A stretch of 64,000 bases of DNA. It comes from VAXT01 sp963728535. GTDB taxonomy: Bacteria; Actinomycetota; Thermoleophilia; Gaiellales; Gaiellaceae. Below, piece after piece: positions 9,189 through 17,331 of this stretch (its first letter is position 1; the number at the start of each line of letters is the position of its first letter). The translations under genes were made by a program, and so were the position numbers. Below the pieces are notes generated by a model. It saw only the letters and a program-made list of their open reading frames with translations, was not told the origin of the DNA and ran no database searches. The stretch spans positions 310,001-374,000 of the forward strand of contig CAVSKK010000001.1 of NCBI GenBank assembly GCA_963728535.1, given 5' to 3'.

Positions 9189-9263
9189 ATGACCGCCCTA
9201 AAGAGCGATGTCTCCTGGTGGACCCTGAGCACCATCGCCTCTGCTAGCCTCGTCGAATGCGCT

Positions 9264-9277
9264 ACAGACCGGTCTGT
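9264..9277. promoter_or_regulatory. Candidate TetR operator, distal copy (perfect palindrome)
   Basis: ACAGACCGGTCTGT is a perfect 14-bp palindrome between tetR and the divergent LysR gene. The ACCGGT-centred half-sites are typical of TetR-family operators. With the proximal copy it gives two sites about 89 bp apart. Confidence 0.6.
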
Positions 9278-9549
9278 TGCGCATTCAACACTTTGGAATG
9301 CGGATGCACGCGAAGGTCTTCGAAGATACAGGTGAGCTCGACGGGTGCGGCGTTGACTGTGGCCATTCCGAACCCGTGCAGTATTGGTACTCAACCCGTA
9401 TTGGACTCGGGCAGGTCGCCGCCGCCATAGTGGTGCGAGCGCTTTCCAAGAGGCAGCGTCTGGCAGGTCGCTGCTCTGAGTAGGCCCCAGAGTTGGCGAC
9501 CCGGAAAGGAGACACAGCGAGCGCTGCTTCAGGAGCCGGAGGGCGTCGT
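9278..9549. other. Intergenic region between tetR operators and lysR
   Basis: Apart from the two palindromes upstream I see no supported gene here. A 68-codon open frame at 9277-9483 (+) has no ribosome-binding site, family motif or hydrophobic pattern and I do not call it. A GGAGGG ribosome-binding site at 9538-9543 precedes the chosen lysR start. Confidence 0.5.
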
Positions 9550-10494
9550 TTGGCGCCGCCCTCGATCGAGCTTCGACACCTGCGGTATTTCCTCGCGGTG
9601 TTCGAAGAGCTGCATTTCGGGCGGGCGGCCAAGCGCCTTCGAATCGCACAGCCCCCGTTGTCCCAGGCAATCCGGAAGCTCGAGTCCGAGCTCGGTGTCC
9701 AGCTCCTCGAGCGGACGAGCCGCATGGTGGGCGCGACGGATGCGGGCCGCATCCTTGCGACCGAGGCGCGCAAGGTCCTCGCCGCGTTCGACATCGCTGT
9801 TGCCGAGACTCGCCGGGCCGGTGGGGCGGCCTCGCCGCTGCGAATCGGCTGTGTCCCGCATCTGCCGATTCAGCCGCTTCTCCGCTTCCTTAGCGCGCTC
9901 CACGACCGGGATCCGAACATCCGAGTCCAGGTGACCCACCTCGACTTCCTCGAGCAGGCCCGTTTCCTGGCGGCCGGGGAGCTCGACCTGGGCATCTTCC
10001 ACGAGGCTTCCGACCACACGAATCTCGAGTCCGCGCCCCTCTTTGTGGGGGAGTCGCTCGCCGCCTTTCTGCCTCCGGGCCACGGGCTGGCCAAACGCTC
10101 CGTGCTCAAACCGGAGGACCTGCGGGGAGAAACGCTCGTCATCTTCCCGGAAGAGGCGAACCCAGCGCTGCACGAGCGGCTCCTGACGCGCATCGAGGGG
10201 GCCGGCTACCGGTTCAAGGGCCTGCGAGAGGCCAGCGGCATGAACCCGCGCGACATCATGCTTTCGGTTGCCGAAGGGCTTGGGGTCGCGCTCGGTCCCG
10301 TCTCACTGCACGAAGTGAGCGACGTCGGAAGCATCGTCCTTCGCCGTCCGCTCGAGCCAGCCCTGTCGATGCCGGACGTGGTGGTCGCGTGGCGCGCCGA
10401 GCCTCCCGGCCGGCTGAAGGAGAAGCTCACGCTCGTCCATGAGGTTGCGAACGATCTGCACGCAGCCGACGCGCAAAGCGCGCCCAGTCCCTGA
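9550..10494 (+). CDS. LysR-type transcriptional regulator
   Basis: 314 aa from the TTG at 9550, chosen because GGAGGG lies 6 nt upstream and because family members begin just before ELRHLRYFLAV. A longer form from the TTG at 9493 adds 19 low-complexity residues. The winged helix-turn-helix (about 5-65) is classical: FGRAAKRLRIAQPPLSQAI, then LESELGVQLLER. The effector domain (about 95-300) is a periplasmic-binding-protein fold (LRIGCVPHLPIQPLL start; ELDLGIFHE). Single gene; nearest neighbours are the divergent tetR unit and the downstream kinase. Its target and co-inducer are not evident. Confidence 0.9.
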   Translation: MAPPSIELRHLRYFLAVFEELHFGRAAKRLRIAQPPLSQAIRKLESELGVQLLERTSRMVGATDAGRILATEARKVLAAFDIAVAETRRAGGAASPLRIGCVPHLPIQPLLRFLSALHDRDPNIRVQVTHLDFLEQARFLAAGELDLGIFHEASDHTNLESAPLFVGESLAAFLPPGHGLAKRSVLKPEDLRGETLVIFPEEANPALHERLLTRIEGAGYRFKGLREASGMNPRDIMLSVAEGLGVALGPVSLHEVSDVGSIVLRRPLEPALSMPDVVVAWRAEPPGRLKEKLTLVHEVANDLHAADAQSAPSP

Positions 10495-10736
10495 ACTAAG
10501 CGATTCGCTTCGGCAGGAGTGTCCTGGCGAGACTGAATCGATATCGAACTGCAGAGCCTTTACGCTTGGACCACCCGAAGTATGCGGAATCAAGACGCTG
10601 GGGCTATGGGTATGTACCTATCGGTATTGGACGAACCTGTGCTTTTCGGATCGAATGTAGAGTAATCGGGCCTTCCCCAAGGCTCGCATCTAGATAGCAG
10701 GCCCTGACCAAAGTCAACGACCGGCTGAGAAAGGCC

Positions 10737-12773
10737 GTGCTGCGGTTGAGCGACGCTCAAGTTCGCCCGATTCGGCCCCCCGACGACTCGGCGGAGCCCG
10801 CGATCGTTCGGGTCCTGATCGCCGAGGACGAAGAGCCGCTGCGGTTGGCCCTGTGCGACCTCGTCGCGGGCGAGGGCGGGATCGAGGTCGTCGGCGCCGC
10901 CGCGAGCGCCGAGGAGGCGATCGAGCTCGCCGCGGCCACGAAGCCCGACGTCGTCCTCGTCGATGTTCGGATGCCCGGCGGCGGAGCCGCGGCTGCCCGG
11001 GGAGTGAAGGAGTTGTGGCCGGAAACGCGAGTGCTCGCCCTCTCGGCCTACGACGACCAGGCGACCGTGATCGAGATGTTGTCGGCGGGAGCCGTGGGCT
11101 ACCTCGTCAAGGGCACCTCGGCGACGGAGATCGTCGAAGCCGTGAAGCGCGCCGCCCGCGGTCAGGCGAGCCTGTCCGTCGACGCGATCTCGAGCATGCT
11201 CAACGAGCTCGTCGGAGACAGGGACGAGCGCCAGCGTGCGGAAGGAGTCATGCGGCGAAGTGAGGAGCGGTTTCGCGGCCTCGTCGAGTCGGCTCCCGAT
11301 GCGGTCGTCGTCATCGACGAAGGCGGCGCCATGCAGCTCGTCAACGCCGAAACCGAGCGCCTCTTCGGGTACAGGCGCGACGAGCTGCTCGGACAGCCGA
11401 TCGAGTACCTCCTGCCCGAGCATTTCCAGGAGCCGCCTGTGGGGATGGTCGACCCTCTCGGCGGCCGCAGGGACCGCAAGGAGTTCCCCATCGATATCTC
11501 CGTGACGGCGCTGGAGACGGACGAGGGACGGCTCGTTCACGAAGCGGGCAACATCATCCTCGTCAACGAGCAGACGATCGGGCGCCGCAAGGACGGCAGC
11601 GAGTTCCCGGTCGACATCTCGCTTGCAGCGATCGACACCGACCAGGGGCGCCTCGCGACCGCGTTCATTCGGGATGTGAGCGAGCGCCGGCGGGTTGAGG
11701 TCGCCGCCCGCCAGCTCGCGGCGATCATCGAATCATCCGACGACGCGATCATCGGCAAGGACGTCGAGGGAACGATCGAGACCTGGAACCTCGGCGCGGA
11801 GCGAATGTACGGCTATTCCGCGGAAGAGGCCGTCGGCCGGTCGATCGCGCTGCTTACACCGCCGGACCTCCCCGACGATCTCCCCGAGATCCTCGCCGGG
11901 CTTCGGCGGGGCGAAGAAGTCGAGCAATACGAGACGAAGCGGATGCGGAAGGACGAGGTCGTGCTGGACGTCGTGCTGAAGGTCTCTGCGATCCGCGACG
12001 TCGACGGACAGATCGTCGGCACTTCGTCGATGGCGCGGGACGTGACGAAGCTGAAGGCCCAGGCGGAGCTCGAGCGTGAGCGTGCGCTGTTGGCTCACCT
12101 CGTGGGAGCGGGGGAGGAGGAGCGAGGCCGGATCGCGGGGGCGATCCACGACGACTCCATCCAGGCGATCACCGCGGCGGGCATGCGGCTGCAGATCCTG
12201 CGCCGTAGCCTCGACGACCCGGAGCACCTCCAGCTGCTCGACGAGCTCGAGGAGACGATCCAGCTTTCGATCGCGCGGCTTCGCCATCTCCTCTTCGAGC
12301 TCCATCCGCCCGCGCTCGACACCGATGGCCTCTCCGCCGCCCTCGAGATGTACATGGAAGAGACCCAGCGCGACGGGCCGACCAAGCACAGGCTCGAGGA
12401 CAACCTGCGCGTCCAGCCGTCGCTTCAGGTGCGAACGATCCTCTACCGCATCGTGCAGGAGCTCCTGGTGAACGTGCGGACGCACGCCCAGGCCGAGAAC
12501 GCGACCGTTCTGCTCGAGGACCGCGACTACGGCTACAGGGTCAAGGTCTCGGACGACGGCGTCGGGTTTCAACCCGAAGAGCTCCAGCCGGTTCCCGGCC
12601 ACCTCGGCCTCACGGCGATGCAGGAGCGCGCATCCCTCGCCGGCGGCTGGCTTCGGATCGACTCCGCTCCAGGCAAGGGAACGACGGTCGAGTTCTGGAT
12701 CCCGAGGCTTCCGGTGCCGGAATCCGGCCTTACGCCGAATGCCCGACCTGCTCCTGGCCTCGACGCTGCGTGA
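10737..12773 (+). CDS. REC-PAS-PAS sensor histidine kinase (HisKA_3, NarX/DegS type)
   Basis: 678 aa, GTG start. Domains: receiver (about 25-145, acceptor D in VLVDVRMPGG), a PAS block that appears internally collapsed (about 175-315), a second full PAS (about 320-445), then a HisKA_3 dimerisation domain with phospho-site H in GRIAGAIHDDSIQA, and a HATPase with DDGVGFQPEEL and GHLGLTAMQERA. Kinases with HisKA_3 normally pair with NarL-type regulators. The N-terminal receiver means it may itself receive phosphate. Its stop overlaps the EAL gene by 4 bp, and its REC domain closely resembles the one in that protein, suggesting duplication inside the operon. Predicted cytoplasmic; no membrane segment seen. 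Confidence 0.9.
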   Translation: MLRLSDAQVRPIRPPDDSAEPAIVRVLIAEDEEPLRLALCDLVAGEGGIEVVGAAASAEEAIELAAATKPDVVLVDVRMPGGGAAAARGVKELWPETRVLALSAYDDQATVIEMLSAGAVGYLVKGTSATEIVEAVKRAARGQASLSVDAISSMLNELVGDRDERQRAEGVMRRSEERFRGLVESAPDAVVVIDEGGAMQLVNAETERLFGYRRDELLGQPIEYLLPEHFQEPPVGMVDPLGGRRDRKEFPIDISVTALETDEGRLVHEAGNIILVNEQTIGRRKDGSEFPVDISLAAIDTDQGRLATAFIRDVSERRRVEVAARQLAAIIESSDDAIIGKDVEGTIETWNLGAERMYGYSAEEAVGRSIALLTPPDLPDDLPEILAGLRRGEEVEQYETKRMRKDEVVLDVVLKVSAIRDVDGQIVGTSSMARDVTKLKAQAELERERALLAHLVGAGEEERGRIAGAIHDDSIQAITAAGMRLQILRRSLDDPEHLQLLDELEETIQLSIARLRHLLFELHPPALDTDGLSAALEMYMEETQRDGPTKHRLEDNLRVQPSLQVRTILYRIVQELLVNVRTHAQAENATVLLEDRDYGYRVKVSDDGVGFQPEELQPVPGHLGLTAMQERASLAGGWLRIDSAPGKGTTVEFWIPRLPVPESGLTPNARPAPGLDAA

Positions 12774-13990
12774 GCAAAAAACCCCGCATCCGGGTGCTCG
12801 TAGCCGAGGACGCTCCCGCAGTTCGGGACGCGCTCGAAGCGCTCTTCCGGTCGGAGCGAGGGTTGGAGTTGGTAGCTGCGGTCGGCGATGCGCCGAGCGC
12901 CATCGAGGCCGCGATCCGAGAGCGCCCGGACGTCGCCCTCGTCGACGTGCGCATGCCGGGCGGCGGCCTGCACGCGGCGCGTGAGATCAGGAACTGCTCG
13001 CCGGAGACCAAGGTGATCGCGTTCACCGCGCATCACGACCGAGCGACCGTTCTGGAGATGCTCGAGGCCGGCGCGGTCGGGTATTTGCTCAAGGGCGGCT
13101 CGGTCGGCTCGATCGTGGAAGCGATCGAGCAGGCGGCGGCCGGGCAGTCGACCTTCTCCGTCGAGGTCACCGGGGACATCGTCGAGACGCTCGTCAGGCA
13201 GCTCGCGGTCCAACGAAAAGCCCTGGAGAAGAAACAGCGGCAAGAGAAGCGGATCCGCCGAGCACTCGACTCGGAGGGCGTGCTCGAGATGGTCTTCCAG
13301 CCGATCTGCACACTCCGTGGCGAGACGGTCGGCGTCGAGGCGCTCGCTCGTTTCCGGGCCGCCCCTCGCCGCGCGCCCGATTGGTGGTTCGCCGAGGCGG
13401 AAGAAGTGGGGCTTCGTTGCGAGCTCGAGCTCGCGGCCGTGAAAGCGGCTCTTGCGGCGCTACCGGATCTCCCGCCGAAGATCTATCTGTCCTTGAACGT
13501 CTCCCCGAAGACCGTCCTGTCGGCGGGCCTCCGGAAGCTGGTTGTGGGCTCGGACCCGGCACGCATCGTGATCGAGGTGACCGAGCACGCCCCGATCGCC
13601 GACTACAAGCGGCTGAACGCGGCGGTCGACACGCTACGCGTGCTGGGCGTGCGCTTTGCCGTCGACGACGCCGGCGCCGGGTTCGCGAGCCTTCGCCACA
13701 TCCTTCGTCTGGCACCGGACTTCATCAAGCTCGACCGCACGCTGATCAACGGGATCCAGAGCGATCGCTCCCGCCAGGCCCTGGCCGTCGGGTTGATCTC
13801 GTTTGCGGAGCGCATCGACGCCACGATCATCGCCGAGGGGATCGAGAAACTGGCCGAGCTGAACATGCTGGCGTCGCTCGGCGTGGGCCACGGGCAGGGG
13901 TTCTTCCTGGCTCGCCCGGGGCCGCTGCCGCTTTCTGCTGCGACCACGCCCTTGCTCGCCCGCAAGAGCCGGGCGGTCGCGTCCGGCTGA
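12770..13990 (+). CDS. REC-EAL protein, probable cyclic-di-GMP phosphodiesterase
   Basis: 406 aa; GTG start inside the stop of the kinase gene (GTGA). Receiver domain about 5-125 (acceptor D in ALVDVRMPGG), a coiled-coil linker rich in K/Q/R (about 142-165), then an EAL domain (about 168-395). Residues normally needed for Mg-dependent c-di-GMP hydrolysis are present: E in VGVEALAR, N in LSLNVSP, E in IEVTEH, DD in VDDAGAG, K in IKLDR and E in IAEGIE. The protein is therefore likely catalytically active, giving a phospho-switchable phosphodiesterase controlled by the upstream kinase. Confidence 0.92.
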   Translation: MSKKPRIRVLVAEDAPAVRDALEALFRSERGLELVAAVGDAPSAIEAAIRERPDVALVDVRMPGGGLHAAREIRNCSPETKVIAFTAHHDRATVLEMLEAGAVGYLLKGGSVGSIVEAIEQAAAGQSTFSVEVTGDIVETLVRQLAVQRKALEKKQRQEKRIRRALDSEGVLEMVFQPICTLRGETVGVEALARFRAAPRRAPDWWFAEAEEVGLRCELELAAVKAALAALPDLPPKIYLSLNVSPKTVLSAGLRKLVVGSDPARIVIEVTEHAPIADYKRLNAAVDTLRVLGVRFAVDDAGAGFASLRHILRLAPDFIKLDRTLINGIQSDRSRQALAVGLISFAERIDATIIAEGIEKLAELNMLASLGVGHGQGFFLARPGPLPLSAATTPLLARKSRAVASG

Positions 13991-14006
13991 ATCGAAAGCC
14001 GCTCCG

Positions 14007-14012
14007 TACAAT
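14007..14012 (+). promoter_or_regulatory. Candidate -10 element for the mutase gene
   Basis: TACAAT ends 9 nt before the ATG at 14022, leaving little or no leader. There is no ribosome-binding site in the gap. Confidence 0.4.
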
Positions 14013-14021
14013 TGGGGCGGC

Positions 14022-15692
14022 ATGGCGATCACCGAGGACCAGCAGGGGATCGAGGGCGGCGCGGAGGAGTGGAAGCGCGAGCTCTACGACGCGACGCCTG
14101 AGCGCGAGGGCGAGCTTTCCTCAACGATCTCCGGGCTTCCGAACGAGCCGCTCTACTCGCCGGAGAGCGTCGAGATCGAATACGAGCGCGACCTCGGCTA
14201 CCCGGGTGTCTATCCGTACACGCGCGGGGTCTATCCCTCGATGTACCGCGGGAAGCTCTGGACGATGCGCCAGTTCGCCGGCTTCGGCACGGCGGAGGAG
14301 ACGAACGAGCGCTTCCGCTACCTGCTCGAGCACGGGCAGACGGGCCTCTCAACCGCCTTCGACATGCCGACCTTGATGGGCTACGACTCAGACCACGAGC
14401 GCTCGCTCGGCGAGGTCGGCCGGGAAGGTGTCGCGGTCGACTCGCTCGCCGACATGGAGACGCTCTTCTCGGGCATCCCACTCGGCGAGGTCTCGACGTC
14501 GATGACGATCAACTCGGCGGCAGCGATGCTGCTCGCGTTCTACCTCGTCGTCGGCGAGCAGCAGGGAGTGCCCCGCGCCGAGCTCCGCGGAACGATTCAG
14601 ACGGACATCCTCAAGGAGTACATCGCCCAGAAGGAATGGATCTTCCCGCCGGAGCCCTCGATGCGGCTCGTCGTCGACATGATCGAGTTCTGCGCCGAGG
14701 AGATGCCACGGTGGCATCCGATCTCGATCTCCGGGTACCACATCCGCGAGGCCGGCTCGAACGCCGCCCAGGAGCTCGCGTTCACGCTCGCCAACGGGTT
14801 TGCGTACGTCGAGGCGGCGACCGAGCGGGGGCTCGACGTCGACGACTTCGCGCCCCGCCTCTCCTTCTTCTTCAACGCGCACCTCGACTTCTTCGAGGAG
14901 ATCGCGAAGTACCGGGCCGCGCGGCGGATCTGGGCGCGGGAGCTGCGCGAGCGGTACGGCGCACAAAATCCTCGATCGTGGCTCATGCGTTTCCACACGC
15001 AGACCGCCGGCGTGTCGCTGACCGCGCAGCAGCCGGAGGTGAACATCGTGCGGACGGCGCTCGAGGCGCTCGCGGCCGTGCTCGGCGGGACGCAGTCGCT
15101 GCACACGAACTCCTTCGACGAGGCGCTTGCGCTGCCGACGGAGAACGCGGTCCGGATCGCACTGCGCACGCAGCAGGTGATCGCGCACGAGACGGGCGTC
15201 GTCAACACGATCGACCCGCTCGGCGGCTCGTGGTACGTCGAGGACCTGACGAACAGGCTCGAGGCCGAGGCCTACGACTACTTCGAGCGCATCCGGAAGA
15301 TCGGCGGCGTCATCCCCGCCATCGAGGAGAACTTCTTCCAGCGCGAGATCGCGGACGCGTCGTTCCGCTACCAGGAGGAGGTCGAGGCGAAGCAGCGCAT
15401 CATCGTCGGCGTCAACCGGTACGAGGCCGACGAGGAGACCCAGATCGAGCTTCTGCGCGTCGATCCGGCCCTTGAGCGAAAGCAGATCGACCGCGTCCAG
15501 TCCGTGCGCGCGAAGCGCTCGAGCCTCGCGGTCGAGGCGACGCTCGGAAGCCTCAAAGAAGCCGCCGCCAAGGAGGGCGTCAACCTGATGCCGCTCATCG
15601 TCGAGGCCTCACGCGCCTACGTGACGATGGGGGAGATGTGCGATGCGCTGCGTGAGGTCTGGGGCACCTGGCGAGAGACGCCGGTCTTCTGA
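14022..15692 (+). CDS. mcmA1: Acyl-CoA (methylmalonyl-CoA) mutase large subunit
   Basis: 556 aa, the usual length of the catalytic chain when the B12-binding domain is a separate polypeptide. The TIM-barrel motifs of the family are clear: YPYTRGVYPSMYRGKLWTMRQ (start YPYTRGVYPSMYR), then FAGFGTAEETNERF, GLSTAFDMPTLMGYDSD, TSMTINSAAAMLL, and HTQTAGVSLTAQQPEVN. It should catalyse carbon-skeleton rearrangement of a CoA thioester using adenosylcobalamin with the small subunit at 18124-18522. The YPYTRG substrate loop points to methylmalonyl-CoA, but ethylmalonyl- or isobutyryl-type relatives cannot be excluded. The small-subunit gene is not adjacent: 2.4 kb of other genes intervene. Confidence 0.92.
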   Translation: MAITEDQQGIEGGAEEWKRELYDATPEREGELSSTISGLPNEPLYSPESVEIEYERDLGYPGVYPYTRGVYPSMYRGKLWTMRQFAGFGTAEETNERFRYLLEHGQTGLSTAFDMPTLMGYDSDHERSLGEVGREGVAVDSLADMETLFSGIPLGEVSTSMTINSAAAMLLAFYLVVGEQQGVPRAELRGTIQTDILKEYIAQKEWIFPPEPSMRLVVDMIEFCAEEMPRWHPISISGYHIREAGSNAAQELAFTLANGFAYVEAATERGLDVDDFAPRLSFFFNAHLDFFEEIAKYRAARRIWARELRERYGAQNPRSWLMRFHTQTAGVSLTAQQPEVNIVRTALEALAAVLGGTQSLHTNSFDEALALPTENAVRIALRTQQVIAHETGVVNTIDPLGGSWYVEDLTNRLEAEAYDYFERIRKIGGVIPAIEENFFQREIADASFRYQEEVEAKQRIIVGVNRYEADEETQIELLRVDPALERKQIDRVQSVRAKRSSLAVEATLGSLKEAAAKEGVNLMPLIVEASRAYVTMGEMCDALREVWGTWRETPVF

Positions 15693-15736
15693 CGAGCGTC
15701 TAACTTAACCCGAGGAGCATCGTCTACTCTTAAGAC

Positions 15737-16312
15737 GTGGAAACGCCAATTCGAATGCCACGGGCCCCTCTCTGGCGGAACGTACTCAGATTTGCAGGCC
15801 CCGCCGTGCTCGCGATCGGCGTCATCGTCTTCATCGTGGCCCGCTTCACAGGGCAGAGCGAGCCCGAGCAGGCGCTGCCGCCCGCCCCGAACGCCACTCC
15901 CGTGGCGACCAAGGCGGATCAGAAAGCGCTAACCCCGGAGATCCGCACGGTCGCGAACAAGTTCATCCTGACCGTCGTCGCCGGCAAGAACTACGCCGCG
16001 TCGTGGGATGTCATCGACCCCACCTATCCGGGCAAGTCCGATTTCACCAAGGCTTCGTGGTCGAAGCCGAAGGACGGCCTGCCGGTCGTTCCCACCGGCT
16101 ATCCCTTCAAGCCGCAGGACATCAGGCTGTCCGTGGACAAGGTCTACCCAGGCGGCGTCGACCTCCAAGCGGTCATCATTCCGAGGAACACGGCGAGGGC
16201 GCAGACCTTCGACATGAGCCTGAAGGATCACGGCGCGGGCGCCCAGCCCCGCTGGCTCGTCGACTACTGGATGACGGCGTATTCGGCCGGCTTCCGGGCC
16301 GAACCGAAATAA
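15737..16312 (+). CDS. Uncharacterised single-pass membrane protein (paralogue of next gene)
   Basis: 191 aa, GTG start with a TACTCT hexamer ending 6 nt upstream. One transmembrane helix (about 16-35: FAGPAVLAIGVIVFIVARF), a Pro/Ala-rich linker, then an extracytoplasmic domain (about 60-185). Shared motifs with the next gene are ILTVV.GKNYAASWDVI, YPGKSDFTKASW, LPVVP and PRWLVDYW. I do not recognise the family. The ASWDV...FTK pattern resembles small NTF2-like or DUF4878-type domains, but this is a guess. It lies just downstream of the mutase gene on the same strand. Confidence 0.72.
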   Translation: METPIRMPRAPLWRNVLRFAGPAVLAIGVIVFIVARFTGQSEPEQALPPAPNATPVATKADQKALTPEIRTVANKFILTVVAGKNYAASWDVIDPTYPGKSDFTKASWSKPKDGLPVVPTGYPFKPQDIRLSVDKVYPGGVDLQAVIIPRNTARAQTFDMSLKDHGAGAQPRWLVDYWMTAYSAGFRAEPK

Positions 16313-16319
16313 CGCTGCC

Positions 16320-17105
16320 TTGAGAGAGGCGGGTCTCCCCAAGTTCCTCGCCTCGCCCCGGATGCGGAGGCGCCTTGGGTGGACCGCCACGACGCTGGGG
16401 TTCCTGGGGGTAGTCGGCTTGCTCATCGTCCTGCTTCCTGGACGCCCGGACGACGGCGGGGCTCCTCTGGTCGAGGGCGGTTACCTTCCGCCTGAGCCCG
16501 AGGTTCCGGTTCGGCGGCGGAATCGAGAGCTGCTCGCACCCATCGACGTCGCCCGGTATTTCATCATCACGGCGGTCACTCGCAAGAACGTGGCCGCCTC
16601 GTGGGACGTCATGTCCTCGACGTTCCCCGGCAAGTCCGAGTTCACGAAGCAGCAGTGGGCGAAGGCGAAGTCACTCCCGGTCGTCCCCTTCGACGCCGAG
16701 CGGGCCAAGTGGCGCCTCGACTACTCCTACCAGAACGAGGTCGGCCTGAAGGTGGCTCTGTTCCCGCCCAAGGGCAGCGAGTCGAAGGCGGCCGTCTTCG
16801 ACATCGACATGGTCCGCCGCGGTCACGGCAAGAACCGGCGCTGGCTGGTCGACTACTTCGCTCCCACCGGGCAAACCATCGCGACCGGTGAAGCGAGGGG
16901 CGGAGGCGGCGGAGGCGGCAACCGGGCAACGGGCCTCCCCAACCTGGATCCGACCGGGGTTGGAAGGTCGCATCGAATCAGCACCGCATGGATCTTCGTG
17001 CCGATCGGGATCCTCGGGCTCGCAGTCCTCTTCCCGCTCGGCCTTGGGATCTCCTACGTGGTGCGCGTCAAGCGCGCCGAGCGCGACTTCGCCCGCGCCC
17101 CCTAG
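16320..17105 (+). CDS. Uncharacterised two-pass membrane protein (paralogue of previous gene)
   Basis: 261 aa from a TTG start 7 bp after the previous gene; an ATG at 16362 is an alternative. The domain plan repeats the preceding protein: N-terminal membrane helix (about 20-40), linker, then the same domain with RYFIITAVTRKNVAASWDVM (first 17 residues conserved in pattern), FPGKSEFTKQQW, LPVVPF and RRWLVDYF. It adds a Gly-rich spacer (GGGGGGG at about 197) and a second membrane helix near the C-terminus (about 226-248). Probably a tandem duplication with divergence, possibly forming a heteromeric envelope complex. Function unknown. Confidence 0.72.
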   Translation: MREAGLPKFLASPRMRRRLGWTATTLGFLGVVGLLIVLLPGRPDDGGAPLVEGGYLPPEPEVPVRRRNRELLAPIDVARYFIITAVTRKNVAASWDVMSSTFPGKSEFTKQQWAKAKSLPVVPFDAERAKWRLDYSYQNEVGLKVALFPPKGSESKAAVFDIDMVRRGHGKNRRWLVDYFAPTGQTIATGEARGGGGGGGNRATGLPNLDPTGVGRSHRISTAWIFVPIGILGLAVLFPLGLGISYVVRVKRAERDFARAP

Positions 17106-17145
17106 AGCGAGGTCCCGGGGGTCCGGCGCCCGTCCCTAACGGCCC

Positions 17146-17168
17146 TGTCCGGTGTCAGACGCCGGACA
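17146..17168. repeat. REP-like hairpin, copy 1
   Basis: TGTCCGG/CCGGACA arms around a short loop, followed by TG. It shares the core CCGG-TG-C-AG-C-CCGGACATG with copy 2 about 95 bp downstream. Confidence 0.5.
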
Positions 17169-17240
17169 TGTCCGCTCGTGAAGACTCGAACCGCGGCCGT
17201 GCAGCCAATTTGCACCAAATCGATACGGCCACTTGACCCA

Positions 17241-17263
17241 TGGCCGGTGCCAGGCACCGGACA
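17241..17263. repeat. REP-like hairpin, copy 2
   Basis: CCGGTGC-CAG-GCACCGG is a perfect 7-bp stem with a 3-nt loop, followed by ACATGG. It is clearly the same element as copy 1. The pair fills the gap between two converging genes. Confidence 0.55.
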
Positions 17264-17331
17264 TGGCTAGGTGGGACACGCCTAGCGGAACGCCGCGCGC
17301 GTTCGACCCGGGTCGCGAAATCGGGGCCGCG

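Noticed and set aside
9277..9483. Possible small protein of 68 residues between tetR and lysR
   Set aside because: No ribosome-binding site, no recognisable pattern, and it begins inside the candidate operator.
10498..10510. AAGCGA-T-TCGCTT palindrome after lysR
   Set aside because: Short and without T-tract; could be a weak terminator but evidence is insufficient.
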